Shown here: positions 45,441 to 57,426 of the stretch, one piece after another
Layout of the letters: the number at the start of each line of letters is the position of its first letter
Numbering within the stretch: position 1 is the first letter of the stretch
NCBI GenBank assembly: GCA_950022655.1
Contig: OX465579.1
Span: 73,357,193 to 73,421,192 of the forward strand
From: Alentia gelatinosa
Lineage: Eukaryota > Annelida > Polychaeta > Phyllodocida > Polynoidae
Length of the DNA stretch: 64,000 nt
Direction of reading: 5' to 3'
Notes under the pieces: model-generated
Seen by the model: the letters and a program-made list of their open reading frames with translations, nothing else
The model's database searches: none
What the model was told of the DNA's origin: nothing
Translations under genes and position numbers: made by a program

Positions 45441-45453
45441 AAATATATATATA
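45345..45453. repeat. (TA)n microsatellite
   Basis: About 90 bases of near-perfect TA repeat, becoming imperfect after 45432. It directly adjoins the A-rich 3' end of a SINE. Confidence 0.95.
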
Positions 45454-45686
45454 TTTTTTTTTTGGGCAATTTTTATGGGAATATTGTGTTACACAATCAC
45501 CGAATTCGGCTATACGGCCGTTCTTCCACTCGGGCCCTAGACCCCTACTCCTCATTCTTATGGCGGGTGTTAAGCCAAATGGGCAGTGGGTACCATTTTT
45601 GTATAAGTCTTTGGTATGACCCGACCGGGGTTTGAACCCACGACCTCCCATGCTCGAGGCGAACACCCTGACCATGGCCACCGAGC
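45454..45686 (-). mobile_element. tRNA-derived SINE
   Basis: On the minus strand the element starts GCTCGGTGGCCATGGTC, a pol III box A-like region, followed by GGTCGTGGGTTCAAACCCC, which contains box B (GGTTCAAACC). The head resembles a tRNA in which the anticodon arm has become CGCCTCGAGC. A non-tRNA body of about 150 bases follows, beginning CATACCAAAGACTT, and the element ends in a 10-base A tail that runs into the TA microsatellite. It is non-coding and would depend on a LINE for movement. The name of the family was not determined. Confidence 0.8.
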
Positions 45687-48514
45687 TTTTAAACGGCTAT
45701 CTGAATGTAACTATGTGGATGCGTGAACTCAGCAATATGCAGCAGTGGCCGGCGGTGTGTTAAGAAAGTGGATGAGGCAGTCTCAGCGCTTTCTGTATTT
45801 ATACTTCAATGGTAAATTACTAATTTTTGGCGATTTTGTTAGTCCAGAATCAACCATAGAAACATAAAGGACTGAATTATAATACACTTAAAAATCATAA
45901 TGGCAGAAACGGACATTGTTGACTTTGCAAGCAGACTCACAATTATTCTTCAATACCTTCTTCGATTTTAATAGTTTATTCTACCACCTGACTATACATC
46001 AAGCCATAAAAGCACTTTGAAATTCAAGCTAGAATGTTCAGTAATGTGTCTGTTAAAGTGGTACCTATTCAGTCCTACAGATCTTTACTGCAGTAAAGCT
46101 TGCACATCTAAGGCCCGTGTTAAACGTTTTAATGTCATAAGAATGAACTCTGACTTTGTCAACTCGAGTAGCCTAAGGATAATTTCTTCTTGGGTCCATT
46201 ATTTGACTGCGAATTACTTTCCTCTTCCTCAAAGGCACTAATTTACGTCAAGGTATTACTGTTTGTTTCGAATTCCATTTTCGCCAACAATCGCAGAAAA
46301 AATAACTTATCTCAGGGAAATGGAACCCTACAATTTAGACCGGAAGATTGTGTTCCAGTATAGAATCTCAGAAGGATTTGTCTCAGACAAACAACCTGTG
46401 AGGTACTTGAATCCCACCGTGTGAATCCCACTTTAGACAAAATTAGTAGTCGCACGCGTTCGGCGGGAGTTCGCCCAGTTGCATGAATACTTGCAGCAAG
46501 GCGTTCATATATTTCAATTGAGTCGCATGTATTTTTTCCTTGGGACTCTCATGTCTCATGCTAATTCGCATGGACATGAGACGGCATGCGACACTATTAG
46601 AACCAATGCATCGTCGCATTGCCGTATGGTCTCATCGAATTCTTATGGGAATTCAGTAGCATTAGTAGATTTGGTGCTTGATATATTCAAAGCAGTAAAT
46701 GTAAGAAATTACCTCATCCTTCGTGAATAATTTAAAACATGGACCTCCATAATGTCACAGTAAACTAAGCCTTGCCTGTTTGAATTGAACCTTTTAACAC
46801 AGTTCCTGCCAATGTCGAATATCTAACAAAAGTTCTCGCAGGCGCCATCCAGTAGTGTTTTGCTGTTTTTGTAGTATTTGTCACCATTCCTTTCATCTAC
46901 GATGCATTACCCCCATAAACCTGGATTAAAGAGAGAGAGACCGTAGTTGGGGAAATCAAATCTTATTTTATTTTATGTGAAAGAAGGATTTTGAATTATT
47001 GATTATTATACTATATTAACTAATAGTATGTGGAATAATAACTGACTAATGGCCACCCCTGACCATAGGCCATGAGTAACCGATTGCTCGACCGCTCCTG
47101 TTTTACTATAAATCTGCAAATATTTCTGGAAAGCACTGTCATTAATTCATTACAAATTGAAAGCTGACATCTGAAGAGAATAAAGAGAGTGCGAAGTGCT
47201 AAATAGAAGTATACAATCATTGTGATGGGTAGAAGTACCAGAAAGGTATTGTTACCTGATGTCTTGCCAAAGTAATAGGTCATTGATCAATATTGTAGCG
47301 ATTTTGCAATGTTGTTTCTAGTTCCTTCAGGATATTCAGAAAATGATACCGTTTGGATACAAAGAGCTTCCATATATTTTCATTTGAGCTGATCCAGTAA
47401 CCCTTTATGACATGAAGGAACTGCTCTGGAAGTTACTACGATTTCTCATAATACTCGTCTAACTATTTCAATGAAAGATAAAACATACATAATTGATATA
47501 TTCAGATCAATTATGCTATCAAACGAGGTACAACGTGAAGCGTATCTAGATTCAAAATATTAATATAAATTAGTGCTTTCCTGAAAGTCCCCGAAAATAT
47601 TGCATGCATCTTGCACGGATTTGAAAAGAATGTATAGCCTGCAGATACTCGGGGACTCGTTGGGCAGAGAGCATTTAACTTCGCTATTTGTGTCATACTG
47701 GTTCATTTATGTCAGGATACAATTAACACAATATATCCACAAAGAAATTGTCTATTGGCAATGCAATCAGGGTATATCTAATATGAATGGTAGATCTGAG
47801 GCGCTAGTGAAAAAGAGAATCCAAATCACTCGTCTAACCCTAAATTCAATTCAATCAGAAAAAATTAACGATCAGAAGATCCTCTTTAATTAGTTTTAAA
47901 AGTTTGGAGTTCATTACTACAATTCATCAGACATGAAACGTAGCATGATTTATTTCATGACTTCGCTGTCGTTAATCTTTATATTGCGTTAATTCTATCA
48001 CTAGGCCCAAGCTGCAAGTAACTATTGTATCTGAAATACCCTCGTGAGGTTATTGGTTCTATGATACACTAGAAAAACAATGGCATAATTAAATTACAGT
48101 GACACGCATTCAGTGTTTATGAGTCTATAACCATAACCCCAGGTTAGTTTGTCATGGTTTACATTATGCTAAATGAATGTACATGGGTCAGATTTTCTTA
48201 AAAGGTGCAATTCGGAGTTATGGGCCAACACAAAACAAGATACAAAGAATTTCAAATAATCAATTTAACACCCTTTATTTCTTTTAGAGTAACATCTCAG
48301 CCGTAAGTAAATACCAATCGTGTCATCGGTAAGGCTTGAAGCTATCGACCCAAAGACAAGGAAAAACTCCCTTTTCCCACCACCCACCACATGCAAGGAA
48401 GGGGCACAAGTTCAAAATTACAGAACGAGAAGAAATCCACAAAAACAGTCAATAAATAGATACAGGACAGCCGTTGAATAATATTTTGTCGTCTGGGATG
48501 CTGGACAATACAAC
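45687..48514. other. anonymous non-coding DNA
   Basis: No gene is recognised. The only repeat seen is a 34-base Ngaro terminal remnant at 47048-47081. Confidence 0.45.
47048..47081 (-). repeat. solitary Ngaro A-repeat terminus
   Basis: On the minus strand it reads GGTTACTCATGGCCTATGG then TCAGGGGTGGCCATT, matching the first bases of the element 2 A repeat with two changes. Nothing else of an element is visible around it. Confidence 0.6.
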
Positions 48515-48519
48515 ACTGC

Positions 48520-49320
48520 ATATGATAGGAGGAGGCACGGTCACCAAACGGCATGGCCGTATCACAGTAGTGCCTGCCCTCCCACATGAAACACAACAAC
48601 GGCCAGTCCAACGGGTTGCACCGGAAGTTCTTATAGGCCTGTGACACATCAATAGAGGACATATATGAGGATTTACCTGCCGTGACGAGCCTAGGGACGA
48701 ATTCGTCCACCATGGGGAGGCCGTGTTCTTGCTCCAGTCCGTAGACCAAGTTCTTGATCACGAATGAGTTTACACTGTGGTCTCGAGGGAATGTCATGTC
48801 CGTTATTACTCTGCGGTCCTCCGTGCCTCTCTTCTCACGTGTCATCAGGAGAGACATGTGACACCACAGGATGAATGGAGGGTCCTTGAAGGGTCCCAGC
48901 ATGTTGATGAATTTACCCACCTGCTGCGGATAATTGGTAGCGCTCGGGTGGCTGGGTATCCCCCGAGTGTCGGTGAACGGCCCGAGGTACCCGAGGGGGA
49001 AGCCGTAGCGGATGAACCCGAGAAGCTCCTCCTTTCCATCCATGCCCGAGAGGTGACGGCCCCAGTCATCCAGGTTGAGATCTGAGGGGAGCTAGAGTCG
49101 AGCGCCAAGCGCGTTGGGCAGGCCCTTGTCCCTCACGGCCAGGTATATACTAGCGTGGGCGTTGGCCCCCATGGCTGAGAAGTCACCTTCCACTCGCTCC
49201 GGCGGTGGTCGGTGAAGGCTGCCGGGTCCGTCCAGACCCCGGCCTCATGTTTTCCGGTCTCGCAGATCTGTTGAATAGCGTCCGGAGTGTTAGTTTCCGC
49301 GTTGACAGTGGTACTATCGG
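48520..49320 (-). pseudogene. element 3 reverse transcriptase fragment
   Basis: Conserved blocks in order are ICETGKHEAGVWTDP, GLPNALGAR, LGFIRYGFPLGYLGP, SPLMTREKRG-like (here SLLMTREKRGTEDRR), SSIDVSQAYKNFRC with the first catalytic Asp, and DTAMPFG. Frames change near 49150 and an in-frame TAG follows the NALGAR block. The part with the second and third catalytic Asp is lost. Confidence 0.8.
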
Positions 49321-49388
49321 TAGGCGCACTAACACCGTTTTTTACCCCTGTGTTGGTAGAGGGTATCCGCCTTGGTGGGGTGCCGGCT

Positions 49389-50473
49389 TCACACCGCTTT
49401 GAAGTGCGTATCCGGCTTGGGGCATCCTGCATGGGACCGGTGTGGGTGCAGGCGCGGTGTGCTCGTACCCATGCCCATACATAAGCTTCCTGTTGCAGGC
49501 GTGTACGGAATGCCCACACTGCCTGCCCACTGAATCGCAAGAGCTACACCATGCAGCCACCGGATGCCGGCTTCCTCGTGTCCCTTGCGGTGGCGGCACC
49601 CCCTCTCAGTGTTGTAATCATGGCACGGGGCCTCCCGTCCACGTGAACATCCAGTGTTGGCTTTCTGGCTGCTGGGTGCGGGGGCTGTCATGGCGAGCCG
49701 GACCCTCTCCTCCTGTATCCGGCCGTAGTCACACCAGTACATACAACCCGCTTCAACCGGATCAAAAATGAAGTTAGACTACCGCCTAACCCCGGCCCAT
49801 GGGCAGGACTGGGCATCCCCCGACACTTTTTGTAGGTGCCAGAACATGTGGTCCTTGTCCTCGGGGCGCACGGCACGGTCGTCTCCAAGCAGGGACAAGA
49901 AACAACTTATGTACTCCCATGGCTCGAGGTTCGACCGTAGCTCTAGCTTTTGATGTAACATGTAAACCACATCACGGTCAATGAACATATAAGGCTTAGC
50001 GATGAGTTTACAGGTATTGAGATCTGATAGCAATGAGTGCTTACCTGTAGTACGATTGTGCTTTATGGCCTCATGATCAAATTCCTGTTGTAGGTACTCG
50101 GAGGCGTATCTCTCCCGTAACTGACGTGAAGAGGGGGTAGAAGGCTTTCAGTCTGGTGGGAGGCCCAGTCCCGGGTCTGTGAGGCAGCGGACGCCCATGA
50201 GCCGGTCGCCCTCGAGGCTGGACGGGATATTTTCATGATGACATCGAGTACACCATCCATCTTCTTACTCATTTTGTTGATGTCCGTCCTGATATCCCCG
50301 ATACCCGTCTCGAGGGCTGTAATCCTGGAGGACCTGGCGCTAGTGCCCTGTTGGGACACCGAGTCCATGTGGTCGTCGTCCCACTACAGCGGCGGCTGGT
50401 GCACGGTTACCTCCGAGTCAGTCTCCATCTCCTCGGCCCATGGGGTGGTCAAACTTTGCGTAGTCGGCGGCAT
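49389..50473 (-). pseudogene. element 3 gag-like fragment
   Basis: Begins MPPTTQSLTTPW and has METDSEVTV, HMDSVSQQGTSARSSR, the KPYMFIDRDVVYMLHQKL segment and CPWAGVRR. After the last block a TAG replaces the Trp found in element 4. The Cys/His block is partly kept (CHDYNTERGCRHRKGH). Several frame changes break it. Confidence 0.78.
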
Positions 50474-50589
50474 TGTATTCACACAAAAAACCACTAAACA
50501 CCACAGAGCTATGTCTCCCTTTGTACACGGTCACCTATATTCGGGGAATATGGAGACCGGAGGTACGTAGAAGGGAGATGACCAAGAGT

Positions 50590-50788
50590 CTGGGAGAGTA
50601 GAAAATGTACGTCTGTACGGTGCGAGTGCTGAGCAAATTGTGAGGGGTAGGTGAGTGCGCTGGTTGCAAACGTGGATGAGCGGTACGGAGAGAAAGCGAC
50701 AGGTGGCGCACGGGGGCGCTGAGTGGTGAAGTGCGTCACCAGGGGGGGCAATGACCACCCCTGACCAAAGGCCATGGGTCACCCATTG
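50590..50788 (-). repeat. element 3 5' terminal repeat (A1 only)
   Basis: About the first 45 bases match elements 2 and 4; the remainder diverges but keeps GCGCCACCTGTCGC-type sequence. No second copy exists because the 3' half is missing. Confidence 0.65.
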
Positions 50789-52250
50789 ATCCACTGGTGC
50801 TTGATAGATTTGGATCCGAGACAGGCTGTTGTAGAGGTAAGTTGACTTGGTGCAAGTGATTTACAGAAAATGACTCATAGACAGAATATTACCTAGACCA
50901 TTTAATTGTTTTTTTATTCATAATGCTACGCTTATTCATCAATGCCATTTGATCCCAGTTAATATCATATGACGTTGGGATCTAGCTCACCTGGCCTTTG
51001 ACTGCCCCATGTATTTATAGGACAGCTCTATAATACCAACCTGGCCCATAAGAAGATATTATCGACATAGATTGATGTATTCAATTTATTTATTTTTGCG
51101 ATTTCGTTTAACCTATATAATGGATGACCTCCTTTAATTTGGAAAACTAAGACGAAAGTCGCTCCCTGCAAACCTATTACCTAATCATATAAATTTAAAT
51201 GGATAAACAAGACCACGGTTTTTGAATTTATCCAACAAAAATGAACAAATCTCAGGGTTATAGGCGACAGATCCTCGTCCTTTTTTCTCGATTTCTATCT
51301 ATGGCAAGACTGATCTAACGAATGTATGCCACTCAAAAACATGTATGCACATATTCAAGAAGGCCCAGACTGAAGGGCTTGAATCGGTAACTAATGGTAC
51401 TTCTGAAATCACTCATATCGGAGAAAAATGGAAAACACTTTGCCTCTGAATATTAAGATGCTGATGTCGTAGGATGGTTTCTACTTGTTTCCATTTTAGA
51501 ATTGAAGAGAGACTACATCACGAATAACATGGATTCCTCGGCACCATTACCTCAGTTGAGAACCCAGTGTGTCCTCCACCAGCTGCACTATAATCAATTG
51601 CTAATTAGTCCAAAATAGCAAATAGGAATCCATTTGGAAATGAAAACTGCGTTGGGGGTCATTTCATATATGGGTTACTTTAACATATATCAACTTTTAA
51701 CAGAAATAAAGACAAACTTGCGGATAATCCTATATGACTAAAACAGAACTAGTTGGAATAAACTTTTTCTTTAGAATATAGAATATCGGTGTTATCATGT
51801 TTGAATTAGCGTACCATACATATACATAATTCTATAAAAAATGAACCGAACGATAGCCGTTGCACTATTTGAATAAGCCTCCTTATTCAACTATGTTTCA
51901 GCCATGCTAATGGAACTCGCATACCAGCTTTGTCGATTAGGAATGAATTCAAACAATGGAGCACACATTTGGCCAATAGATTGTTGATGTTGTATTCCAG
52001 CCATAAATACTTAGGGACCTTGCATCGTAATGATAACGGATATGACATTCGGAGGGACACGTTTGCCAAGCACTGAGCAAATCCAACAAACTACTATCAA
52101 ACCAATAGCTGAATGCAATTCTAAATTGTGCCTTGGGGACGGACATTCGATGGTTGAAAATACCAGCCAGACAGAATCATATAGATAAATAGGTGGCCAG
52201 TATATAAACCAAACTATGAACATCAGCACAATTAATCCAATTTTTCCTTT
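50789..52250. other. anonymous non-coding DNA
   Basis: AT-rich, with no gene or repeat recognised. Confidence 0.45.
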
Positions 52251-52619
52251 TTGTTTGTCAAAGACTCTTCTACTTCCACATTGAATGCACCAATAGAACG
52301 CTCTTATATACCAAGCAAATCAATTATTCTTAAAGCAGATGTTTTATTTGGTTTTGACTGTCCCCAGATGGTACTATCTTTATTCGATGAACCATTGAAA
52401 AGTTGCACACATTATAAATATTTTGGTATAACTATCGATAGTATGTTATATTGGATAAGTCAGGTCAACGAAATGGCGAAAGTTGGTAACTGCAAACTGT
52501 TTAAATTTGGTAAAATCAGGCCTTGCTTGAACTTGATGTGGCCAAAGCTGTGTATAAAGGAAGTATATACTCCACATTTTGAATATTGTTCATTTATGTA
52601 CCAAATAGTCTCATCATAA
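52251..52619 (+). pseudogene. LINE reverse transcriptase C-terminal fragment
   Basis: The frame contains YKYFGITIDSMLYW, followed by CKLFKFGKIRPCLNL and YTPHFEYCSFMY. These match the usual RT thumb (YKYLGVTID..L.W, LRKIRPFLN, PHFDYCS) of CR1/Jockey-type LINEs. Neither the catalytic palm nor other domains are present. It is an old, short remnant. Confidence 0.72.
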
Positions 52620-53220
52620 AGATCTGAATAGTTTTGAATATATTTTGTCTGTCTTGCTATTCGACCTTGAAAAATTAAATTGGAAATTGAATTAGGACAT
52701 GTAAACTTTATGGACCGTTTAGGGATGAACTTGGAGAAAACATATTTGTACAAGTTTGGCCGTTTCTAATACATAACGCAGGAAGTGAAACCAGGGAATT
52801 TAATCTGCACAAATATATGGCAAAGCTTATATTAGGTTTGTATAGAAAAGGAAATAAAGGACAACAATTTCCAGTGAAAGAATGTATTATATATGTCTGC
52901 TTCGGTCACGCTGTTTAATGTACATATGACCCAAATGAGGTTTCTCGGGACCGCTTATGTATACGTATTTATTGTATCTCGTATTTGTGTAAGCAATTGT
53001 GTCTAGGGCAGCTGGTGTTGTTTGAATGTGATAATATCCGATTAAGTTGGATCAATAGCTCAAATCCATTCTGGTGCACATATTTATGGAAGGCACAACA
53101 AAATCATGGGAGCAGTGTTGCTCTCAAACTGGTCATAACTAGTTCGGGCGGGACCATAAAATATTAAGCTACTGTCAGTGTTCGTGCTGGTCTCGGTCTT
53201 GAAATAAAAAATATATACAC
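52620..53220. other. no gene recognised
   Basis: Possible decayed continuation of the LINE fragment; no convincing motif is visible. Confidence 0.4.
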
Positions 53221-53770
53221 AATGATGATTGGTTTTGTGTATGAGTGGCCGTAATCTCTGAGTAGTTGACGCGTAGTAATATCCGAGCGACAGCGAGGAT
53301 ATTACGTCGTAAACTACAAGGAGATTATAGCAACTCGTAAACAAATCCAGTCATTATTGTATTTATTATCCACCTACATGGTTAATGACAAGTATATTGC
53401 AATATAAAGTTTATTGTACTTCCAGATCACGCCATAACGCTACAGCACTGTCTAGCTTGGTGGTTATTTGGTGTATACCTCCACCAATATATAGTTCGCT
53501 ATTTTTCCGTGATTTTAGCATGCAAAACATTTTATGACAGTGCGTTCTGATGATAAATGAGATTATCATAACTGATTCTAAATAATTGATATTGAATAGA
53601 TATTAAATGAACTTATTTTGAAGTACATGATGACTTAATCTGATTTTAGATGGGACTTTTTCCCCGTAATCTCCTGCAGGAGATTCTGACATGCCAGAAT
53701 CTCCTGGTAGCTAATTCCAGATGCTCTATACATCTCCTATATGGAGACCTCGTAATAGGTGGGTAATAAA
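53221..53770. mobile_element. hairpin plus inverted-repeat element, copy 1
   Basis: 53221-53356 is a palindrome (TAATATCCGAGCG against CGAGGATATTA at its centre). Next comes a 409-base unit bounded by TTTATTATCCACCTAC (53362) and GGTGGGTAATAAA (53770), inverted repeats of each other. The inner part has CTCCTGCAGGAGATTCTGACATG-like blocks, themselves palindromic. It is repeated 711 bases further on. Confidence 0.7.
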
Positions 53771-53931
53771 ACCTTATATCATCAGAATGATCAATGAGTA
53801 CGTCAGTGGAATTGTCTGAATCTAGTGATCCAGTATTGTATGCAATATCATACCTCTATGGATCCTCTCTGATAAATACACCATACAAGGTTTTACATCT
53901 TAATTGTGAGAGACAAAATTGATACATACAC

Positions 53932-54479
53932 AATAATGACTGGTTTTGTGTACGAGTGGCCGTAATCTCCGAGTAGTTGACGCGTAGTAATATCCGAGCG
54001 ATTAGCGAGGATATTACGTCGTCAGCTACGAGGAGATTACGGTCACGCGTATACAAAACCAGTCGTTATTGTATTTATTACCCACCTACATGATTACTAC
54101 AAATCGATTGAAATAAAGATGGTTCTGTAAGACATTTAGTCCCACATACCACAGCACTGTCAAGCGTGGCAGTAATCCGGTGTAGACATACACTAAAAAT
54201 GTAGTTCGCTATTTCACCATGATTTTGGCATGCAAAGCATGTTTATGACTGTGATTTCTGATGATAAATGAGATTATCATGACTGATTATGAATAATTAA
54301 TATTGAATGAACATTCAAGAAACTTGTTTCGAAATACATGATAATTTGAACTCAGTATGGATGGGACTTCTTTTCCGGACTCTCCTGCAGGAGATTCTGA
54401 CATGTCAGAATCTCCCGGTAGCCGATTCCAGGTGTTCTATACATTTCCTATGGAGTCTCCGTATTTGGTGGGTAATAAA
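53932..54479. mobile_element. hairpin plus inverted-repeat element, copy 2
   Basis: The better-preserved copy. The palindrome at 53932-54069 pairs AATAATGACTGGTTTTG with CAAAACCAGTCGTTATT. The unit at 54074-54479 is bounded by TTTATTACCCACCTA and GGTGGGTAATAAA. The same blocks in the same order as copy 1 show a segmental or tandem duplication. No transposase is encoded. Confidence 0.72.
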
Positions 54480-56654
54480 GTAAAAGTACAGACTATTTTG
54501 GTGGGGATATAAAAAAAAGACTTATAACATATGAAAAGCACCTGGAGAGAAGGACAGGTCTTCTTCAGTACATTCTAACTATTTCAATCTGAGGCCTTAT
54601 TCTATGCAAACGTATCCTTGGGAATGTGTGGAGGTATATATTTTTGATACCTCTATGTGAATACCCAGAGGGATCATCCTGTTGTAACGTTTACAGACAT
54701 GAAACAGACTGATTTGGTTACGTGTTAGATGGTCCAGCTTGGCCAGACAGAAAATCTTCTTCCCTAAGACGGCAATTTTGTGAGCACAGATTTCGGTGAG
54801 GGACATAATTTTGTATTTGACGTCAAAGCGACAGACACTTCCTTTCGAAATTCCAGCCAGATTTTATGAAAATCCTTCAAATTTCAAAGACGTTTGTTTT
54901 CACATAGGGACTTTGAATTTAGTCACAAATGGGAAATAGTCTCATTGAAAACCACTTTCTGAAGGAATTTGCAACGATTTGTAATTTAAACATTGGGAGA
55001 TGATTTCTAGCATCAAATCTCCTTTACACAACTTTACATGCTGCCAAACTGATATGTCTAGTTCATTATGCAGCACTTTATTGCCTGTTTTCCAGCTCTG
55101 ACTTCTTGAATTGGTCCGATCTGTATCACTACACCGTCATAGGGGCCAAACATAAAGTAAGTACGCAGAATTTTCAAAATTGTTTACTCCCCTGCCCCCC
55201 CCTCCATTCCTGTACGCCCTAGAATAAAGAAGGAGTAGATTTATCTCGGTTTTGCCTCATGAGATTACCCCCACGACCAAAACTCAAAGACCAAATGGCA
55301 TATTTTCAGTGGCTATGGAACTCGATGCATGCATGCATTTACTTCCCGCAGGTAAGTGTTTCATACGATACGTGATGGGTTTTGCTGTATATGCACCGGG
55401 TGGGACATGTATTTGAAAGATAAGATTTTTCCTGTTGAAATATGACTGAGAGGAAAAATTGGAATTCTAAGGGTTAAAACCACTTTGCAGGAGAATCCCA
55501 TGCCCATGGCCTCTAAATACTATTATAGCAGAATAAAATTATATCATTATGTAGGATAGTGCTGATTTTAGTATTATATGCTGGTTTCATTGTTGAAAGT
55601 AATTCAGAGAAAAAATTGCTACGTTAGAAATTGTTAATACAGGGTAAAATTCCATTTTACGGTTACTGCAATCACTCTGCAGGATAGAGACACTACAGGT
55701 GGCCATTGAATACTCTTTTCCCCAATAAGCAATATTAGAATTGCCAAAAGTGTGGTTGAAAATATTAATATTTGTTTATATACATGGTATGAACACTGCA
55801 TAAAAAGATTTTAAAAATGAAAAATTTTAAAATATGAAAAATTTAGATTTTTATGTAAAAAAAACCACTATGTAGGAGATAAAATGCTGATATGCCCTAA
55901 AAACCTTTATTTCAATAAAAATCGATTTGGTAAATTATCACTATTTTAAATAAATTTGAAATAAAACTTATATTTACTAATACAAGTGCGTAAATGCAAA
56001 TTATTATTTTAAATTGTCAAAACATTTACTTAACATAGTGGAGAAATGATTTTAAGCTATTTCCTGATTTGATGTTTAAGGGCGGTCACTTAGCAGGATA
56101 TGTGCCACCTAACTAAATTTTACCTTTGTAGGCTATAATAAGTATTTCACTTGGATAAATATTTTTTTGTTTTGTTTTCCTCATACAAGTTTTCACTATG
56201 GTAAAATACTGTGCCAGTTACAAGAGTTAAATAATAAAATTGACAATACTAGGCAAGAAAACCTGTTTCTTCTACAAGCTAAATAGAGGAAAAAAATGGG
56301 ATGAGGTACGAATAATAATAGAAGTAATTTGAAAAAGCTATTTCTTGGTTTAAGAGTTTATTTTTTTGATAAATAGATATTTTAAAACAACATCTAGTGA
56401 TGTACAGTATTCATTAGAGGGAATGTATTACTCATAATAAATAAAAAAAAACGTTCTAATTACCCGGTCACGTAGCAGGATATAGAGTTCCACCAAGCTA
56501 TTCAAGCCTATAATAATTTCAATTTTTTTCAAATTTGTATAATTTTTTGCTGATAAAAAAATGTCAACAAGAAACTCTTAGGGGAAAAAAGAAAAAAGAC
56601 CCTTTGATAGCGTGAAAAATTAGTTATTTATAAAAAACGAGTTTTCCAGGGTAT
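54480..56654. other. AT-rich anonymous DNA
   Basis: Strongly AT-rich with many A and T runs, especially after 55800. No gene or clear repeat unit is recognised. Confidence 0.5.
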
Positions 56655-56900
56655 CATTACCCCAGATCCCAGAATGAAACAAGAGGAAAGCCGGAGTGGG
56701 CTTATAAAATTTTATTAAATTTTATATGTGTTATTGATATGAATAACAGTTTAGACAATGTATATCAATAACAATAATAAGTGTATAATTGACATGTATT
56801 TTGTTGTCAATTATAAAAAGTTTATGATAACATAATGAAGTTATTATGTAATATTACATAGTTATGATGATCATGTAATAATAAGATAATAATAATAGCC
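56655..56900 (-). repeat. split direct repeat B2 of element 4
   Basis: AT-rich copy of 57132-57379. On the minus strand it ends GGGGTAATG, as in element 2. Confidence 0.9.
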
Positions 56901-56947
56901 CCTACGAGTGGAAGGAGTAGAAAAGAGAAAAAGGTGAGGGTGGGTGG

Positions 56948-57132
56948 GAAGAAAAAGTACGTGTGTAGTGTAGGAGACCTGGAAAGGGTATGAGGCAGAG
57001 TACAGTGTCGACCTAGCCCACTTTGATGTTTAGTGCGGCCGACAGTAGTGAGGTCGCGCAGGGGTGCGCTAGTACAGAGGTGTTTCCCAGGGAGGGCAAT
57101 GACCATCCATGACCAAAGGCCATGGGCAACCC
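56948..57132 (-). repeat. split direct repeat A2 of element 4
   Basis: Copy of 61778-61962 at about 95 percent identity by eye. It directly abuts B1. Confidence 0.9.
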
Positions 57133-57379
57133 ATTACCCCAGATCCGAGAATGAAACAAGAGGAAAGCCGGAGTGGGCTTATAAAATTTTATAAAATTTT
57201 ATATGTGTTATTGATATGAATAACAGTTTAGACAATGTATATCAATAACAATAATAAGTGTATAATTGACAGATGTATTTTGTTGTCAATTATAAAAAGT
57301 TTATGATAACATAATGAAGTTATTATGTAATATTACATAGTTATGATGAACATGTAATAATAAGATAATAATAATAGCC
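57132..57379 (-). repeat. split direct repeat B1 of element 4
   Basis: Copy of 56655-56900 with a few changes, located 48 bases after the recombinase stop. Confidence 0.9.
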
Positions 57380-57426
57380 AAGAAGCCAATAGTTATAGGG
57401 AGAGGTGGGTTGGGATAGAAAAAAGG

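Larger units (their letters stand above)
48515..50788 (-). mobile_element. Ngaro-like element 3, 3'-truncated and decayed
   Basis: Related to elements 2 and 4. It starts on the minus strand at about 50788 with the shared CATGGCCTTTGGTCAGGGG terminus, runs through gag and into RT, and stops at about 48515 just after SSYHMQC, before the YLDD box. RNase H, recombinase, B1, A2 and B2 are absent. With a recombinase element such loss points to deletion or an aborted copy rather than target-primed truncation. Confidence 0.82.

Noticed and set aside
45207..45681. Open frames of Ile-Tyr repeats
   Set aside because: Pure translation of the TA microsatellite and the SINE.
45610..45686. A functional tRNA gene
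   Set aside because: Box A and box B are recognisable, but the cloverleaf is imperfect and a SINE body with an A tail follows.
56822..57106. Small ORF repeated at 61724-61960
   Set aside because: Both are translations of the A repeat of element 4, so the similarity reflects the terminal repeats.
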